Assembly (NCBI GenBank): GCA_002691205.1
Contig: NZHD01000114.1
Coordinates: forward strand, 62,001 to 126,000
DNA from: Deltaproteobacteria bacterium
GTDB taxonomy: Bacteria > Myxococcota_A > UBA9160 > UBA4427
Reading direction: 5' to 3'
DNA length: 64,000 nucleotides
The position numbers were made by a program, and so were the translations under genes. Every line of letters starts with the position of its first letter. Position 1 is the stretch's first letter. The notes beneath the pieces were generated by a model. The model was given only the letters and a program-made list of their open reading frames with translations, was not told the DNA's origin and ran no database searches. Positions 29,006 through 37,283 of this stretch are shown here, piece by piece.

Positions 29006-29458
29006 ATGTCGTCATCCGGTACGCGTGACCTCGCTGTTGGAATTTTTGTGGTGATTGGCTTGATGGCTTTGGCCTTTCTGTCGGTACAGGTGGGAGGGCT
29101 CTCGCTTGGACGCCAGGGAGGGCTCGTGCTTTTTGCGACCTTTGATGATATTGGAGGGCTTTCGAATCGATCGCCGATTCGCATTGGTGGGGTCCGAGTC
29201 GGCCGGGTGACTGAGATCGAGTTGGATGCCAATCTACGCCCTCGGGTGCAGTTGGATCTTTCGCCGGATTTAGAGCTGACGATTGACACCATGGCCGCCA
29301 TTCGAACTTCTGGCCTCCTAGGCGATCAGTTCATCGCCCTTGAGCCGGGTGCTGAAGATGAGATGTTAGTTTCAGGCGAAGATGTGGTCTTTACAGAGAG
29401 CGCTACCAATTTAGATAAGTTAATCGGTGCCGTGGTTCACGGAGGTGGCAACGATTGA
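29006..29458 (+). CDS. mlaD: MCE-domain lipid-binding protein MlaD
   Basis: MlaD has one N-terminal membrane helix (about residues 9-29) and one MCE domain that forms a hexameric ring in the periplasm. Seen: VLFATFDDIGGLSNRSPIRIGGVRVGRV and the MCE block AAIRTSGLLGDQFIALEPG. The start at 29006 has AGGAGG 10 bases upstream; a longer in-frame reading from 28979 would begin with TTG inside mlaE. The 150-residue size is normal. Its stop overlaps the putative TTG start of mlaA in a TTGA arrangement. Confidence 0.94.
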   Translation: MSSSGTRDLAVGIFVVIGLMALAFLSVQVGGLSLGRQGGLVLFATFDDIGGLSNRSPIRIGGVRVGRVTEIELDANLRPRVQLDLSPDLELTIDTMAAIRTSGLLGDQFIALEPGAEDEMLVSGEDVVFTESATNLDKLIGAVVHGGGND

Positions 29459-30426
29459 GGGGCGAGACTCGTAGTATGCGGTGGACTTCGTGGAGAGGAT
29501 TCCGAGTCTCGTTGATTTCGGGAAGGAAGATTCTCTTCCTTTCTTTGATGATGACTTTTCTCATGCCTTTCGCTCAATCGGGAGCCGACCCAGTCGGGGC
29601 AGGGGTGAGCGGAACGGCCTCCGTGAGTGAGGTTTCGGAGCCATCGAAGTCGAATGGCGACCCTTTAGAAAAGATGAACCGAGGTATCTTCTGGCTCAAT
29701 GAGAAGGGAGACATCTACCTTGTAGCGCCAGCGGCCCGAGTTTGGAGATGGGTGACGCCCAGTTTTGTGAGAACCGCCGTTGTGAATGTGAATCGCTTAA
29801 TTTTGATGCCTGCGATTTTTGGGAACGATATTTTTCAGTTGAAATTTGACAAAGCCGGTGAAGATTTTCTTCGTGTAGTGTTTAATGCAAGCTTTGGCTT
29901 GGGAGGCTTGATCGATGTAGCCACTATGGTCGATATCCCCCAAAATGATGAGGACTTCGGGCAGACACTCGGATACTGGGGAGTGCCTCACGGTCCTTAC
30001 CTCATGTTGCCGTTGTTCGGCCCGGCCACGGTTCGCGATGGCGTAGGCCGGGTCGTTGACAGCGGCGCCACTTTTTACTTCACGCTTTTGCCCATATGGG
30101 GAACGTTCATCATTCGTGGAGTGGATCTTCTGAATCTTCGTTCTCGGTATCTTGAGGAAGTAGACGAAAGCCGGCGTGATGCCTTCGACTACTATGTCTT
30201 TATGCGTGAAGCCTACATGCAAAATCGAGATGCCAAGGTGGCTCGGGCTCGAGGAGAAGATTATCAGCGAGCCGCGGACGATGACCTCTATTACTTTGAT
30301 GATGAAGAGCTCGAAATCGAAGAATATAACGACCAAGTTGAGCGTAAATTACAAAGAGAGCAGGAAAAGAAAAAGCAAGACAACGAAGCGTCCACTCAAA
30401 AAGACGCAGGAGAGGTGAAACAGTGA
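29455..30426 (+). CDS. mlaA: MlaA/VacJ outer-membrane phospholipid remover, apparently non-lipidated
   Basis: VacJ/MlaA normally sits in the outer membrane as a lipoprotein and extracts misplaced phospholipid. The VacJ domain (about residues 60-270) is clear: DPLEKMNRGIFWLNE, FGNDIFQLKFDKAGEDFLRVV, GLGGLIDVATMVDIPQNDEDFGQTLGYWGVPHGPYLMLPLFGPATVRD. However, no cysteine follows the signal peptide, whose hydrophobic stretch ends near AQSGADP, and I see no cysteine anywhere. The C-terminus adds about 80 acidic and lysine-rich residues. The TTG at 29455 (GGAGG 9 bases upstream) overlaps mlaD's stop; an ATG at 29476 is the alternative start. Confidence 0.88.
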   Translation: MRGETRSMRWTSWRGFRVSLISGRKILFLSLMMTFLMPFAQSGADPVGAGVSGTASVSEVSEPSKSNGDPLEKMNRGIFWLNEKGDIYLVAPAARVWRWVTPSFVRTAVVNVNRLILMPAIFGNDIFQLKFDKAGEDFLRVVFNASFGLGGLIDVATMVDIPQNDEDFGQTLGYWGVPHGPYLMLPLFGPATVRDGVGRVVDSGATFYFTLLPIWGTFIIRGVDLLNLRSRYLEEVDESRRDAFDYYVFMREAYMQNRDAKVARARGEDYQRAADDDLYYFDDEELEIEEYNDQVERKLQREQEKKKQDNEASTQKDAGEVKQ

Positions 30427-31109
30427 GGTTCGGCCTCAGCGGGAGTCGTTCGGTGTATTTTTTCCCAAAGTCAAAAGTGAGCTTTCTCATATTGGCAGCC
30501 TTGAGTGTTGTGCTCCTCTCGGCATCGAGTGCCAGCTCTGAGATTGATGATCCAGAGGCCTATATGGCTCCGCCCCGTGCGGTTGCCCAGGAAACGCTCG
30601 ATCGAGTGATCTCGGTGCTCTCCCAGCAGGATGTGCCCAGTCGGGTGCGCGTTTCTGAAATTGAGCAGATTGTATTTGAAGTCTTTGACTTTGCGACGAT
30701 GAGTAAATTGGTGTTGGCTCGCAATTGGAAGAAGTTTGATCGTCAGCAGCAAAAAGAATTCGTAAAGGAATTCAAGCTCTATCTTTCTCGTACGTACGGT
30801 GGGCGTTTAGATCGGTATAGGCAGACTGCCATCGAAGTATATGGGTCGAGGATTGAGCCGCGCGGCGATGTTACGGTTCTTTCGAGAGTGCAGGGTGGTG
30901 AATTTGACGGAATTGAGATGAATTACCGCATGCGTGAACGTACGGGACAATGGAAGGTGATTGATATCATCGTGGAAGGGGTCAGTCTCGTGTCTAATTT
31001 CCGTTCTCAATTCGGAGAAGTGATCAATCGCGGTGGTCCCGAGAAGCTCTTCGAAAAGATGGAAGAGAAAAACGCCGAGCAGAGGCTCATTATCCCCGAG
31101 GTAGATTAG
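30423..31109 (+). CDS. mlaC: Periplasmic phospholipid shuttle MlaC
   Basis: MlaC (Ttg2D family) carries phospholipid across the periplasm between MlaA and MlaFEDB. After a signal sequence (cleavage near SASSASS) the family segments are DRVISVLSQQDVPSRVRVSEIEQIVFEVFDFATMSKLVLARNW, FVKEFKLYLSRTYGGRLDRY, and the C-terminal WKVIDIIVEGVSLVSNFRSQF. The GTG start overlaps the mlaA stop in a GTGA arrangement. At 228 residues it is normal. It is the last gene of the operon, and no obvious terminator follows. Confidence 0.93.
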   Translation: MRFGLSGSRSVYFFPKSKVSFLILAALSVVLLSASSASSEIDDPEAYMAPPRAVAQETLDRVISVLSQQDVPSRVRVSEIEQIVFEVFDFATMSKLVLARNWKKFDRQQQKEFVKEFKLYLSRTYGGRLDRYRQTAIEVYGSRIEPRGDVTVLSRVQGGEFDGIEMNYRMRERTGQWKVIDIIVEGVSLVSNFRSQFGEVINRGGPEKLFEKMEEKNAEQRLIIPEVD

Positions 31110-31202
31110 GCGGGAGCCTAACACTTGATGTCAAGGCGCCAGAGTTCGGCTGAAGCAGCACCTGGCCGAATGCAATGTGGGTAAGTCACTCGAGGAATGG
31201 GC

Positions 31203-32081
31203 ATGAATCAGGAAGTCGTGATTACCTGTGCAGTAACCGGTTCGGCTGATACCGCTCAGATACATCCTCACCTTCCGATCACGCCTGAGCAGATTGCGCG
31301 ATCTTCGATTGAGGCGGCTGAGGCGGGTGCAGCCATCGTTCATATCCATGTTCGCGACCCCGCAACCGGTCAAGGAAGCCGTGATCCTCGTCTGTTTAGG
31401 GAGGTTGTTCAGCGTATTCGAGACTCTGGCGTTGATGTCTTGATTAATTTGACGGCAGGCATGGGAGGCGATTTTTATGTGGGTCAAGAGGACCCAGCCG
31501 TAGGAGGGCCTGGGACCGATTTTATCAATCCAATCGAGCGCCTTGTGCATGTCGGCGAGCTTAGACCCGAAATCTGTACTCTCGATTGTGGAAGTATGAA
31601 CTTCGGGGATGACCTCTACGTCATGATGAACCCGCCCCCTCACCTTCGTCAACAAGCGCAGCAGGTCAAGGAGTGGGGGGTAAAACCCGAACTTGAGATC
31701 TTTGATACAGGCCATTTCTGGTTTACACAAAAGCTGCTCAAGGAGGGCTTGCTCGATGTTCGACCCATGTATCAGTTTTGTCATGATATTGCCTGGGGGA
31801 TGCCGGCTGATGTTGGCCTTTTGAAGAACATGGTCGACCAGCTTCCGCCTGATACTTTTTGGACGAGCTTTGCGATTAGTCGAATGCAGATGCCTTGGGT
31901 CGCACAGTCTGTGCTTCTGGGAGGACACGTACGAGTGGGCCTTGAAGACAATTTGTATCTTGAAAAAGGGGTTTTCGCGAGCAATGCGCAGTTGGTCGAG
32001 AAAGCTGTTTCGATGGTGGAGAGTCTGGGTGCTCATGTGGTCGGGCCAGCGCGTGCGCGTGAGCTAATTGGCCTGGATTAG
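31203..32081 (+). CDS. BKACE-family beta-keto acid cleavage enzyme (DUF849)
   Basis: BKACE enzymes (formerly DUF849) condense a beta-keto acid with acetyl-CoA and split it into two CoA or acid products. The zinc-binding H-x-H pair is in AAIVHIHVRDPATG. The characteristic GGHVRVGLEDNLYL segment carries conserved charged residues near the C-terminus. The start at 31203 has GAGGA 6 bases upstream; the ATG at 31197 lies right on the ribosome site. At 292 residues it has normal length. The substrate is not predictable from sequence. It follows the mla operon by about 95 bases with no shown link. Confidence 0.88.
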   Translation: MNQEVVITCAVTGSADTAQIHPHLPITPEQIARSSIEAAEAGAAIVHIHVRDPATGQGSRDPRLFREVVQRIRDSGVDVLINLTAGMGGDFYVGQEDPAVGGPGTDFINPIERLVHVGELRPEICTLDCGSMNFGDDLYVMMNPPPHLRQQAQQVKEWGVKPELEIFDTGHFWFTQKLLKEGLLDVRPMYQFCHDIAWGMPADVGLLKNMVDQLPPDTFWTSFAISRMQMPWVAQSVLLGGHVRVGLEDNLYLEKGVFASNAQLVEKAVSMVESLGAHVVGPARARELIGLD

Positions 32082-32236
32082 CTGAGTTTGAGTTCGCGAT
32101 GAACGTTGCTTCGGTGGGACCGGGCTAAGGAGAGATGATCGGCTATTTCACTTCGCTCTCCCTCTTCGTAGAACTCTTCACGGGGCCGTGGAGGTAAAGT
32201 TCTTGCTGCCCAAGCGGATGCTATATTGAGGCTATC

Positions 32237-33055
32237 GTGACCAGTGATGAAAATTTCTATCTTTATTTGATCGCTCTTTTCGCTGCCGGGGCGGCTTCTG
32301 GTTTTGCAGGAGGACTGTTCGGACTCGGCGGCGGAATTTTAAGAGTTCCCATTCTGCTTTATCTATTCTCGGCGTTTGCGGTGACGAGCGATCATATTTT
32401 TCATCTTGCCGCAGGCACTTCTTTGGCGGTCGCAATCCCCACTTGCTTGGGCTCCGTGCTGAGGCAACGGAAAGAGGGAAACCTTGATTGGGAGATTTTA
32501 AAAGTTTGGCTGCCAGCGCTTTTGGCGGGGGTTTTAGGCGGCTTATTGTTGTCTCGAGTCAGCTCGGGTTCGACTTTACGTTGGGTGTTTATTGGTTTCT
32601 TGGTTTTTCAAGCTGCGTATGTTTTGCTTCCCAATCGACCTAAGCTGGCAACTGAGCTGCCCAAGCGAGCCCTGCTCTCCGTTGTTTCAGCAGCAATAGG
32701 GTTGGTTTCTGTTCTTTTGGGTCTCTCTGGAGGAATGCTCACCACGCCCGCCCTGATGGCGTTCGGGCAATCGATTCATCGAGCCGTGGCTGTTTCGAGT
32801 GTGGGCGGGCTCGCTCTTTCAGGGGTGGCCGCGGCCGGCATGGTGATCAATGGTTTGAATGTGGAAGGGCTGCCTGCCTACTCGTGGGGCTATGTGGACC
32901 TGCCTGCCGTGATGGTCATGACACCCGTGGTCATCGTGGCCTCTGGCCTAGGGGCTCGCGCATCAAACCGTCTGGCTCCGCGGGCACTCGAGGTCATCTT
33001 TGGCCTATTCCTCGTGGGCTTAGCGATCGACATGGTCTTTCAAGTGAGCGGTTAA
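32237..33055 (+). CDS. TauE/SafE-family anion exporter
   Basis: This inner-membrane protein of 272 residues has about eight hydrophobic segments and the family glycine-rich repeats: GFAGGLFGLGGGILRVPIL in the first half and IGLVSVLLGLSGGMLTTPALMAFG in the second. The family is linked with sulfite, sulfoacetate or taurine-related anion export, but most members are uncharacterised. It starts with GTG. A TATATT box sits about 10 bases upstream, so transcripts could be nearly leaderless. It converges with dusB. Confidence 0.88.
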   Translation: MTSDENFYLYLIALFAAGAASGFAGGLFGLGGGILRVPILLYLFSAFAVTSDHIFHLAAGTSLAVAIPTCLGSVLRQRKEGNLDWEILKVWLPALLAGVLGGLLLSRVSSGSTLRWVFIGFLVFQAAYVLLPNRPKLATELPKRALLSVVSAAIGLVSVLLGLSGGMLTTPALMAFGQSIHRAVAVSSVGGLALSGVAAAGMVINGLNVEGLPAYSWGYVDLPAVMVMTPVVIVASGLGARASNRLAPRALEVIFGLFLVGLAIDMVFQVSG

Positions 33056-33103
33056 GAACGGCCCTGTGAAGAGCGTCTTTTCCTTGAAAACTCACTCGGG
33101 AGA

Positions 33104-34309
33104 TTACCCGCCAGAATCGGCCGTCTCCGCATCGGGCCCGGGCGGCGTTTCATCAAATTGGTCGTCAAGATAGCCTTCGGGAAGAGCGACACGTTGACGT
33201 CGACTTTTCTTGCCTCTTTTAATCCGCATGGCCTCGGGCGGGAATTCGAGGTCCGACGACAGCTCATGCAGGGCTTTTTCCAGATCGGGCAAGGTCTCCA
33301 CATGGGTTAGAGATTGTCGCCATTGGCTGCTGCCGGGGAAACCCTTCGTGTACCAAGTGGCATGCTTTCGAAAGGACATGAGGCCTAGCCGCTCGCCGAA
33401 CCACTCAGCAAGCAGCGTTGCATGCTCAAGCATGACTTCTCGGACCTGTCCAAAGCATGGGGGGTCCTCGGGTGACCGCCCTGAAAATACATCGGCCAGG
33501 TCTCTGAAGAGCCAGGGGCGGCCGAGACATCCACGTCCGACAACGACTCCATCGCAGCCAGTTTGGCGCATCATACGGAGAGCATCCCAAGCCTCCCATA
33601 TGTCGCCGTTGCCAAAGACGGGGATGTGTTGGACTTGCGATTTTAAACTCGCGATTGCTTCCCAGTGGGCTTCGCCGGAGTACAATTCGGCAGCGGTGCG
33701 GGCATGGAGGGCGACGGCCGCACAGCCTTCCTCCTGTCCAACGCGCCCGGCGTCAGAGAAAGTCATGAGGTTGTCGTCGATTCCCATCCTAAATTTGATT
33801 GTGACGGGAATCGGTGCTGCGGCTTGCACAGCGGCGCGAACAATATTCGCAAGGAGTCGAGGCTTGACGGGGATAGCCGCTCCGCCTCCTTTACGCGTGA
33901 CCTTGCGCACGGGGCAGCCGAAGTTGAGGTCGATGTGATCGACCCGATCCTCCGAAACAAGGAATTCAATGGCTTTGCCAACATACTCAGGGTCGACGCC
34001 GTAGATCTGTAAGCTGCGGGGCGTTTCTTCGGGGCTGAATTCGGCGAGCCTGAGAGTTTTCTCGTTCTTTTCGACAAGAGCTCTTGCTGTGATCATTTCG
34101 CTGACATAGAGGCCTGCGCCAAAGCGTCTGCAAACGGTTCGAAAAGGGTAGTTGGTGATGCCGGCCATAGGGGCCAAGACTACGGGCAGGGCCAGTTGAA
34201 TGGGCCCGATGGAAACGGGCGCAAATTCCCCTGGGCCAGCGGGTTTGACATCACGATTGAGTTGACTGATATAGCGACTGTCCATGAGATTGATTGAATA
34301 ACAGATCAT
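33104..34309 (-). CDS. dusB: tRNA dihydrouridine synthase DusB
   Basis: This flavin enzyme reduces uridine to dihydrouridine in the tRNA D-loop. The TIM-barrel core has VVLAPMAGITNYPFRTVCRRFGAGL, the catalytic cysteine in DLNFGCPVRKV, the K-R-M segment TIKFRMGID, and GVVVGRGCLGRPWLF. The C-terminal helical recognition domain follows, with a basic MRIKRGKKSRRQR and an acidic proline-rich end. Its 401 residues exceed E. coli DusB (about 320), mainly through this tail. An alternative start is the ATG at 34285; neither start has a strong ribosome site. It is divergent from the sugar kinase. Confidence 0.93.
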   Translation of the reverse strand: MICYSINLMDSRYISQLNRDVKPAGPGEFAPVSIGPIQLALPVVLAPMAGITNYPFRTVCRRFGAGLYVSEMITARALVEKNEKTLRLAEFSPEETPRSLQIYGVDPEYVGKAIEFLVSEDRVDHIDLNFGCPVRKVTRKGGGAAIPVKPRLLANIVRAAVQAAAPIPVTIKFRMGIDDNLMTFSDAGRVGQEEGCAAVALHARTAAELYSGEAHWEAIASLKSQVQHIPVFGNGDIWEAWDALRMMRQTGCDGVVVGRGCLGRPWLFRDLADVFSGRSPEDPPCFGQVREVMLEHATLLAEWFGERLGLMSFRKHATWYTKGFPGSSQWRQSLTHVETLPDLEKALHELSSDLEFPPEAMRIKRGKKSRRQRVALPEGYLDDQFDETPPGPDAETADSGG

Positions 34310-34398
34310 GGGCTTTTGCGCAGAGGGGCTGTAGCAACGGGGGCAGGATCGGTACCCTGGGGCAGAGGTAAAATGACGTCCACATTGAGGAAAAAGCT

Positions 34399-35271
34399 TT
34401 GAGCGCCGCCCAGAGGCAAGCTCGTGTCATTGGGCTTGGGCTCTGTGTTCGAGATGAAGTGTTCCTGGTGGATGATTTTGGTTTAGTCACAGAGCGAACC
34501 CGGTATCGTGCTCATCACAGCCTCCCGGGCGGGATGGTGGCCAATGCACTGGTCGCCGCTGCCGAGGAAGGGGCTGAGGCACATATTCTGACGATGCTTG
34601 GGCAGGACGCCGATGGTCGATTCTTGGCTTCTCAATTGCGCAAGAGAGGCATTGTGACGCGAAAGGTCCAGTATCACGGCGAACATGAGACCACAACGTC
34701 CGTTGTCTTGGTCGAGCGTTCAACGGGAGAGCGCCGGTTCTTGGTGCCTGACCGGCGTGCTTTGGAGCGAGATGCACCGGACTTCGACCTTTCCTCTCTT
34801 CGGGCCGGTTCGGTGCTTATGATTGATGGGCATTTCCCAGATCAGGTTGAACGCGCTTGGCCTCGGGCAAGAGAAAAAGCGATTCCCATTGTCGCTGATT
34901 TCTCAGATGCCCGTCCTGCTTTTCGTCGACTTCTTGCTCATGTGGACTACCCGGTGCTTCCTCTCGACTTCGTTCGCAGCTATGGGGCTGGGGGTATTCG
35001 CGAAACTCTCAGGGCTTTATACCGACGGTATGGATGTACGCCGGTGATCACACGTGGCGAGAAAGGGGCTGTGGCCTTGGTGGATGGAAAATTCCTGAAG
35101 GTCCCTCCAGTTCCTGTTCGCGTCATCGATACCACAGGAGCTGGAGACGCTTTTCATGGCGCTTTTGCGGCCGGCTTGGCTCAAAGATTGAGCCTGCCTC
35201 AGGCTCTGCGCCAAGCTTCTCGTCGGGCGGCTCATCGTTGCCGGCAGTTGGGCGGTGTTCCCTCCGTTTAA
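34399..35271 (+). CDS. PfkB-family carbohydrate kinase
   Basis: This ribokinase-like enzyme phosphorylates a sugar or nucleoside. Seen: the N-terminal GGMVANALVAAAEEGAEA, which is PfkB signature 1, and the anion-hole and base motif DTTGAGDAFHGAF, which is PfkB signature 2 with the catalytic aspartate. It starts at TTG 34399 with GAGGA 7 bases upstream; no ATG in frame is better placed. At 290 residues it is normal. The substrate is unknown, as no sugar pathway genes are near. Confidence 0.88.
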   Translation: MSAAQRQARVIGLGLCVRDEVFLVDDFGLVTERTRYRAHHSLPGGMVANALVAAAEEGAEAHILTMLGQDADGRFLASQLRKRGIVTRKVQYHGEHETTTSVVLVERSTGERRFLVPDRRALERDAPDFDLSSLRAGSVLMIDGHFPDQVERAWPRAREKAIPIVADFSDARPAFRRLLAHVDYPVLPLDFVRSYGAGGIRETLRALYRRYGCTPVITRGEKGAVALVDGKFLKVPPVPVRVIDTTGAGDAFHGAFAAGLAQRLSLPQALRQASRRAAHRCRQLGGVPSV

Positions 35272-35449
35272 AGGCGGTGAGCCTCGTGAAGCGACGCGGG
35301 CATTTCTCCGACGAGGAGGGAGGTTCGGATGGGCGAGGGGAAGCTGTAGCCCGCGGGGGGGCGCCTCCGTGTGTTCTTGCCTTGACGAATGCAGCGAATC
35401 CTCCATCCTCGCGTCTATCCCCCCTTGACTACATCTTTGGGAGGATTCC

Positions 35450-37267
35450 ATGGCCAAGAAAAAAGTTGCTTATGACGAGCAGGCCATCCAGACGCTTGAT
35501 GCTCTTGAGCACATTCGCTTGCGGACAGGGATGTACATCGGCCGTTTAGGCGACGGCAGTCACGCCCTTGATGGAATTTACGTCATGCTCAAGGAAGTGG
35601 TGGATAACTCTGTCGATGAATTCATTATGGGCGAGGGAAAGCGCATCGAGATTAAGCGGGATGATGCTCAGGTAACAATCCGTGACTATGGCCGGGGCAT
35701 TCCGCTCGGAAAGGTCGTCGAGTGCGTTAGCCAGATCAATACGGGCGGCAAGTATAACGATGATGTCTTCCAGTTTTCGGTGGGTCTGAACGGAGTTGGA
35801 ACAAAAGCGGTGAATGCTTTGTCCAGCGACTTTGAAGTGACGAGTTGGCGAGATGGGCGGTACGTAAGAGCTTCGTTTCAACGCGGTCGACTGCTAAACC
35901 AAAAAAAGGGTAAGGAGGCAGGCGCCGCGAATGGAACTGAGATCAGTTTTACGCCCGACCTCGAGATTTTTGATCGCTACGAGTGGAACGAAGAATTTAT
36001 TGCACACCGGCTCAAGTACTACGCCTATCTAAATGGGGGCCTAAAGCTGAGTTACAACGGCCAGTCCTTTCAGAGTAAGCAGGGCCTGGCTGATCTTTTG
36101 GGTGACGAACTCGGAGAAGATCCTCCGCTTTATGACATTGTGCATTGTCAGGACGAAAAGTTTGAATTCGCTTTTACCCATACGAATAATTATGGCGAGA
36201 CATATTATTCGTTCGTGAATGGGCAGTATACGAATGATGGTGGAACGCATCAAAGTGCCTTTCGCGAGGGCTTGCTTAAAGGCGTTAACGAATTCGCGAA
36301 AAAGAATTTCGCTGGTGAGGACGTGAGGGACGGAATCATCGGCGCGGTGGCGGTAAAATTGCAGGATCCCGTTTTTGAGAGTCAGACAAAGAATAAGCTG
36401 GGGTCTACCGAAGTGCGCAGTTGGATTGTTCCGGCTGTCAAAGATCAAGTTGTCCGGTGGCTACATGAGAACGAGAAGGTCGCAAAGCAGGTTCTTGAGA
36501 AAGTGGCCAACAACGAGCGACTGCGGAAAGAGTTGGCAAACATCAAGAAAGATGCGCGAGAACGTGCCAAGAAAGTCGCCATCAGGATTCCCAAGCTGAC
36601 CGACTGTAAGGTTCATTTTGATGATACAAAGGGAGATCGAAGGGAAGAAAGTTCGATTTTTCTTTCAGAGGGTGACTCTGCGGCGGGTGTCATCGTGCCT
36701 TCACGAGATGTCTTTACGCAAGCGATTTTCTCTTTGCGTGGGAAGCCTCTTAATTGCTTGGGGTTGAAACGAGACGCGATTTACAAGAATGAAGAACTCT
36801 ACAACCTTATGCGTGCGCTCGGAATCGAAGAGAGCATTGATGGGCTCCGTTACAACAAAGTCATTCTAGCGACGGACGCAGATGTAGATGGTATGCATAT
36901 TCGAAACCTCCTCTTGACCTTCTTTCTGCATTTCTTCGAGCCATTGGTTGAGAAAGGCCATGTTTACATTTTGGAAACGCCTCTTTTTCGTGTTCGTAAT
37001 AAAAAGACGACTCGCTATTGCTATAGCGACAGAGAGCGTGATGAGGCCTTGGGAGAGATTAAGGCCGCCGAGATTACTCGGTTTAAGGGTTTGGGCGAAA
37101 TTAGCCCCAAAGAGTTCGGTCAATTTATCGGCGAGGGTATGAGGCTTCAATCTGTCTCGGTCGGGCGGCACAGCGAAATCTTGAAAACGCTCGAGTTTTT
37201 TATGGGTAAGAACACGCCTGCTCGACGCGATTTTATTGTCGAGAACTTACTAACGGATGTGGCGTAG
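35450..37267 (+). CDS. parE: DNA topoisomerase IV-type subunit B (GyrB/ParE family)
   Basis: This is the ATPase and TOPRIM subunit of a type IIA topoisomerase. Seen: RLRTGMYIGRLGDGSHALDGIYVMLKEVVDNSVDEF for ATP binding, FQFSVGLNGVGTKAVNALSS, the TOPRIM motif SEGDSAAGVIVPSRD, and DADVDGMH with the metal-binding aspartates. FSVGLNGVGTKAVNALS and the sequence around EGDSAAG differ from classical proteobacterial ParE and resemble the Bacteroidetes/Spirochaetes/Chlamydiae-type subunit, as I recall them. At 605 residues it is compact. GGAGG lies 5 bases before the ATG. It is in an operon with parC. Confidence 0.92.
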   Translation: MAKKKVAYDEQAIQTLDALEHIRLRTGMYIGRLGDGSHALDGIYVMLKEVVDNSVDEFIMGEGKRIEIKRDDAQVTIRDYGRGIPLGKVVECVSQINTGGKYNDDVFQFSVGLNGVGTKAVNALSSDFEVTSWRDGRYVRASFQRGRLLNQKKGKEAGAANGTEISFTPDLEIFDRYEWNEEFIAHRLKYYAYLNGGLKLSYNGQSFQSKQGLADLLGDELGEDPPLYDIVHCQDEKFEFAFTHTNNYGETYYSFVNGQYTNDGGTHQSAFREGLLKGVNEFAKKNFAGEDVRDGIIGAVAVKLQDPVFESQTKNKLGSTEVRSWIVPAVKDQVVRWLHENEKVAKQVLEKVANNERLRKELANIKKDARERAKKVAIRIPKLTDCKVHFDDTKGDRREESSIFLSEGDSAAGVIVPSRDVFTQAIFSLRGKPLNCLGLKRDAIYKNEELYNLMRALGIEESIDGLRYNKVILATDADVDGMHIRNLLLTFFLHFFEPLVEKGHVYILETPLFRVRNKKTTRYCYSDRERDEALGEIKAAEITRFKGLGEISPKEFGQFIGEGMRLQSVSVGRHSEILKTLEFFMGKNTPARRDFIVENLLTDVA

Positions 37268-37283
37268 AAAGAGGGATCTGGTT

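Noticed and set aside
31131-32036. 301-codon minus-strand frame opposite the BKACE gene
   Set aside because: It has no ribosome site or known domain, and its composition fits an antisense shadow of a strongly supported gene.
35272-35449. tRNA, small RNA or attachment site between the kinase and parE
   Set aside because: The G-rich stretch forms no cloverleaf or conserved hairpin; only a ribosome site for parE is evident.
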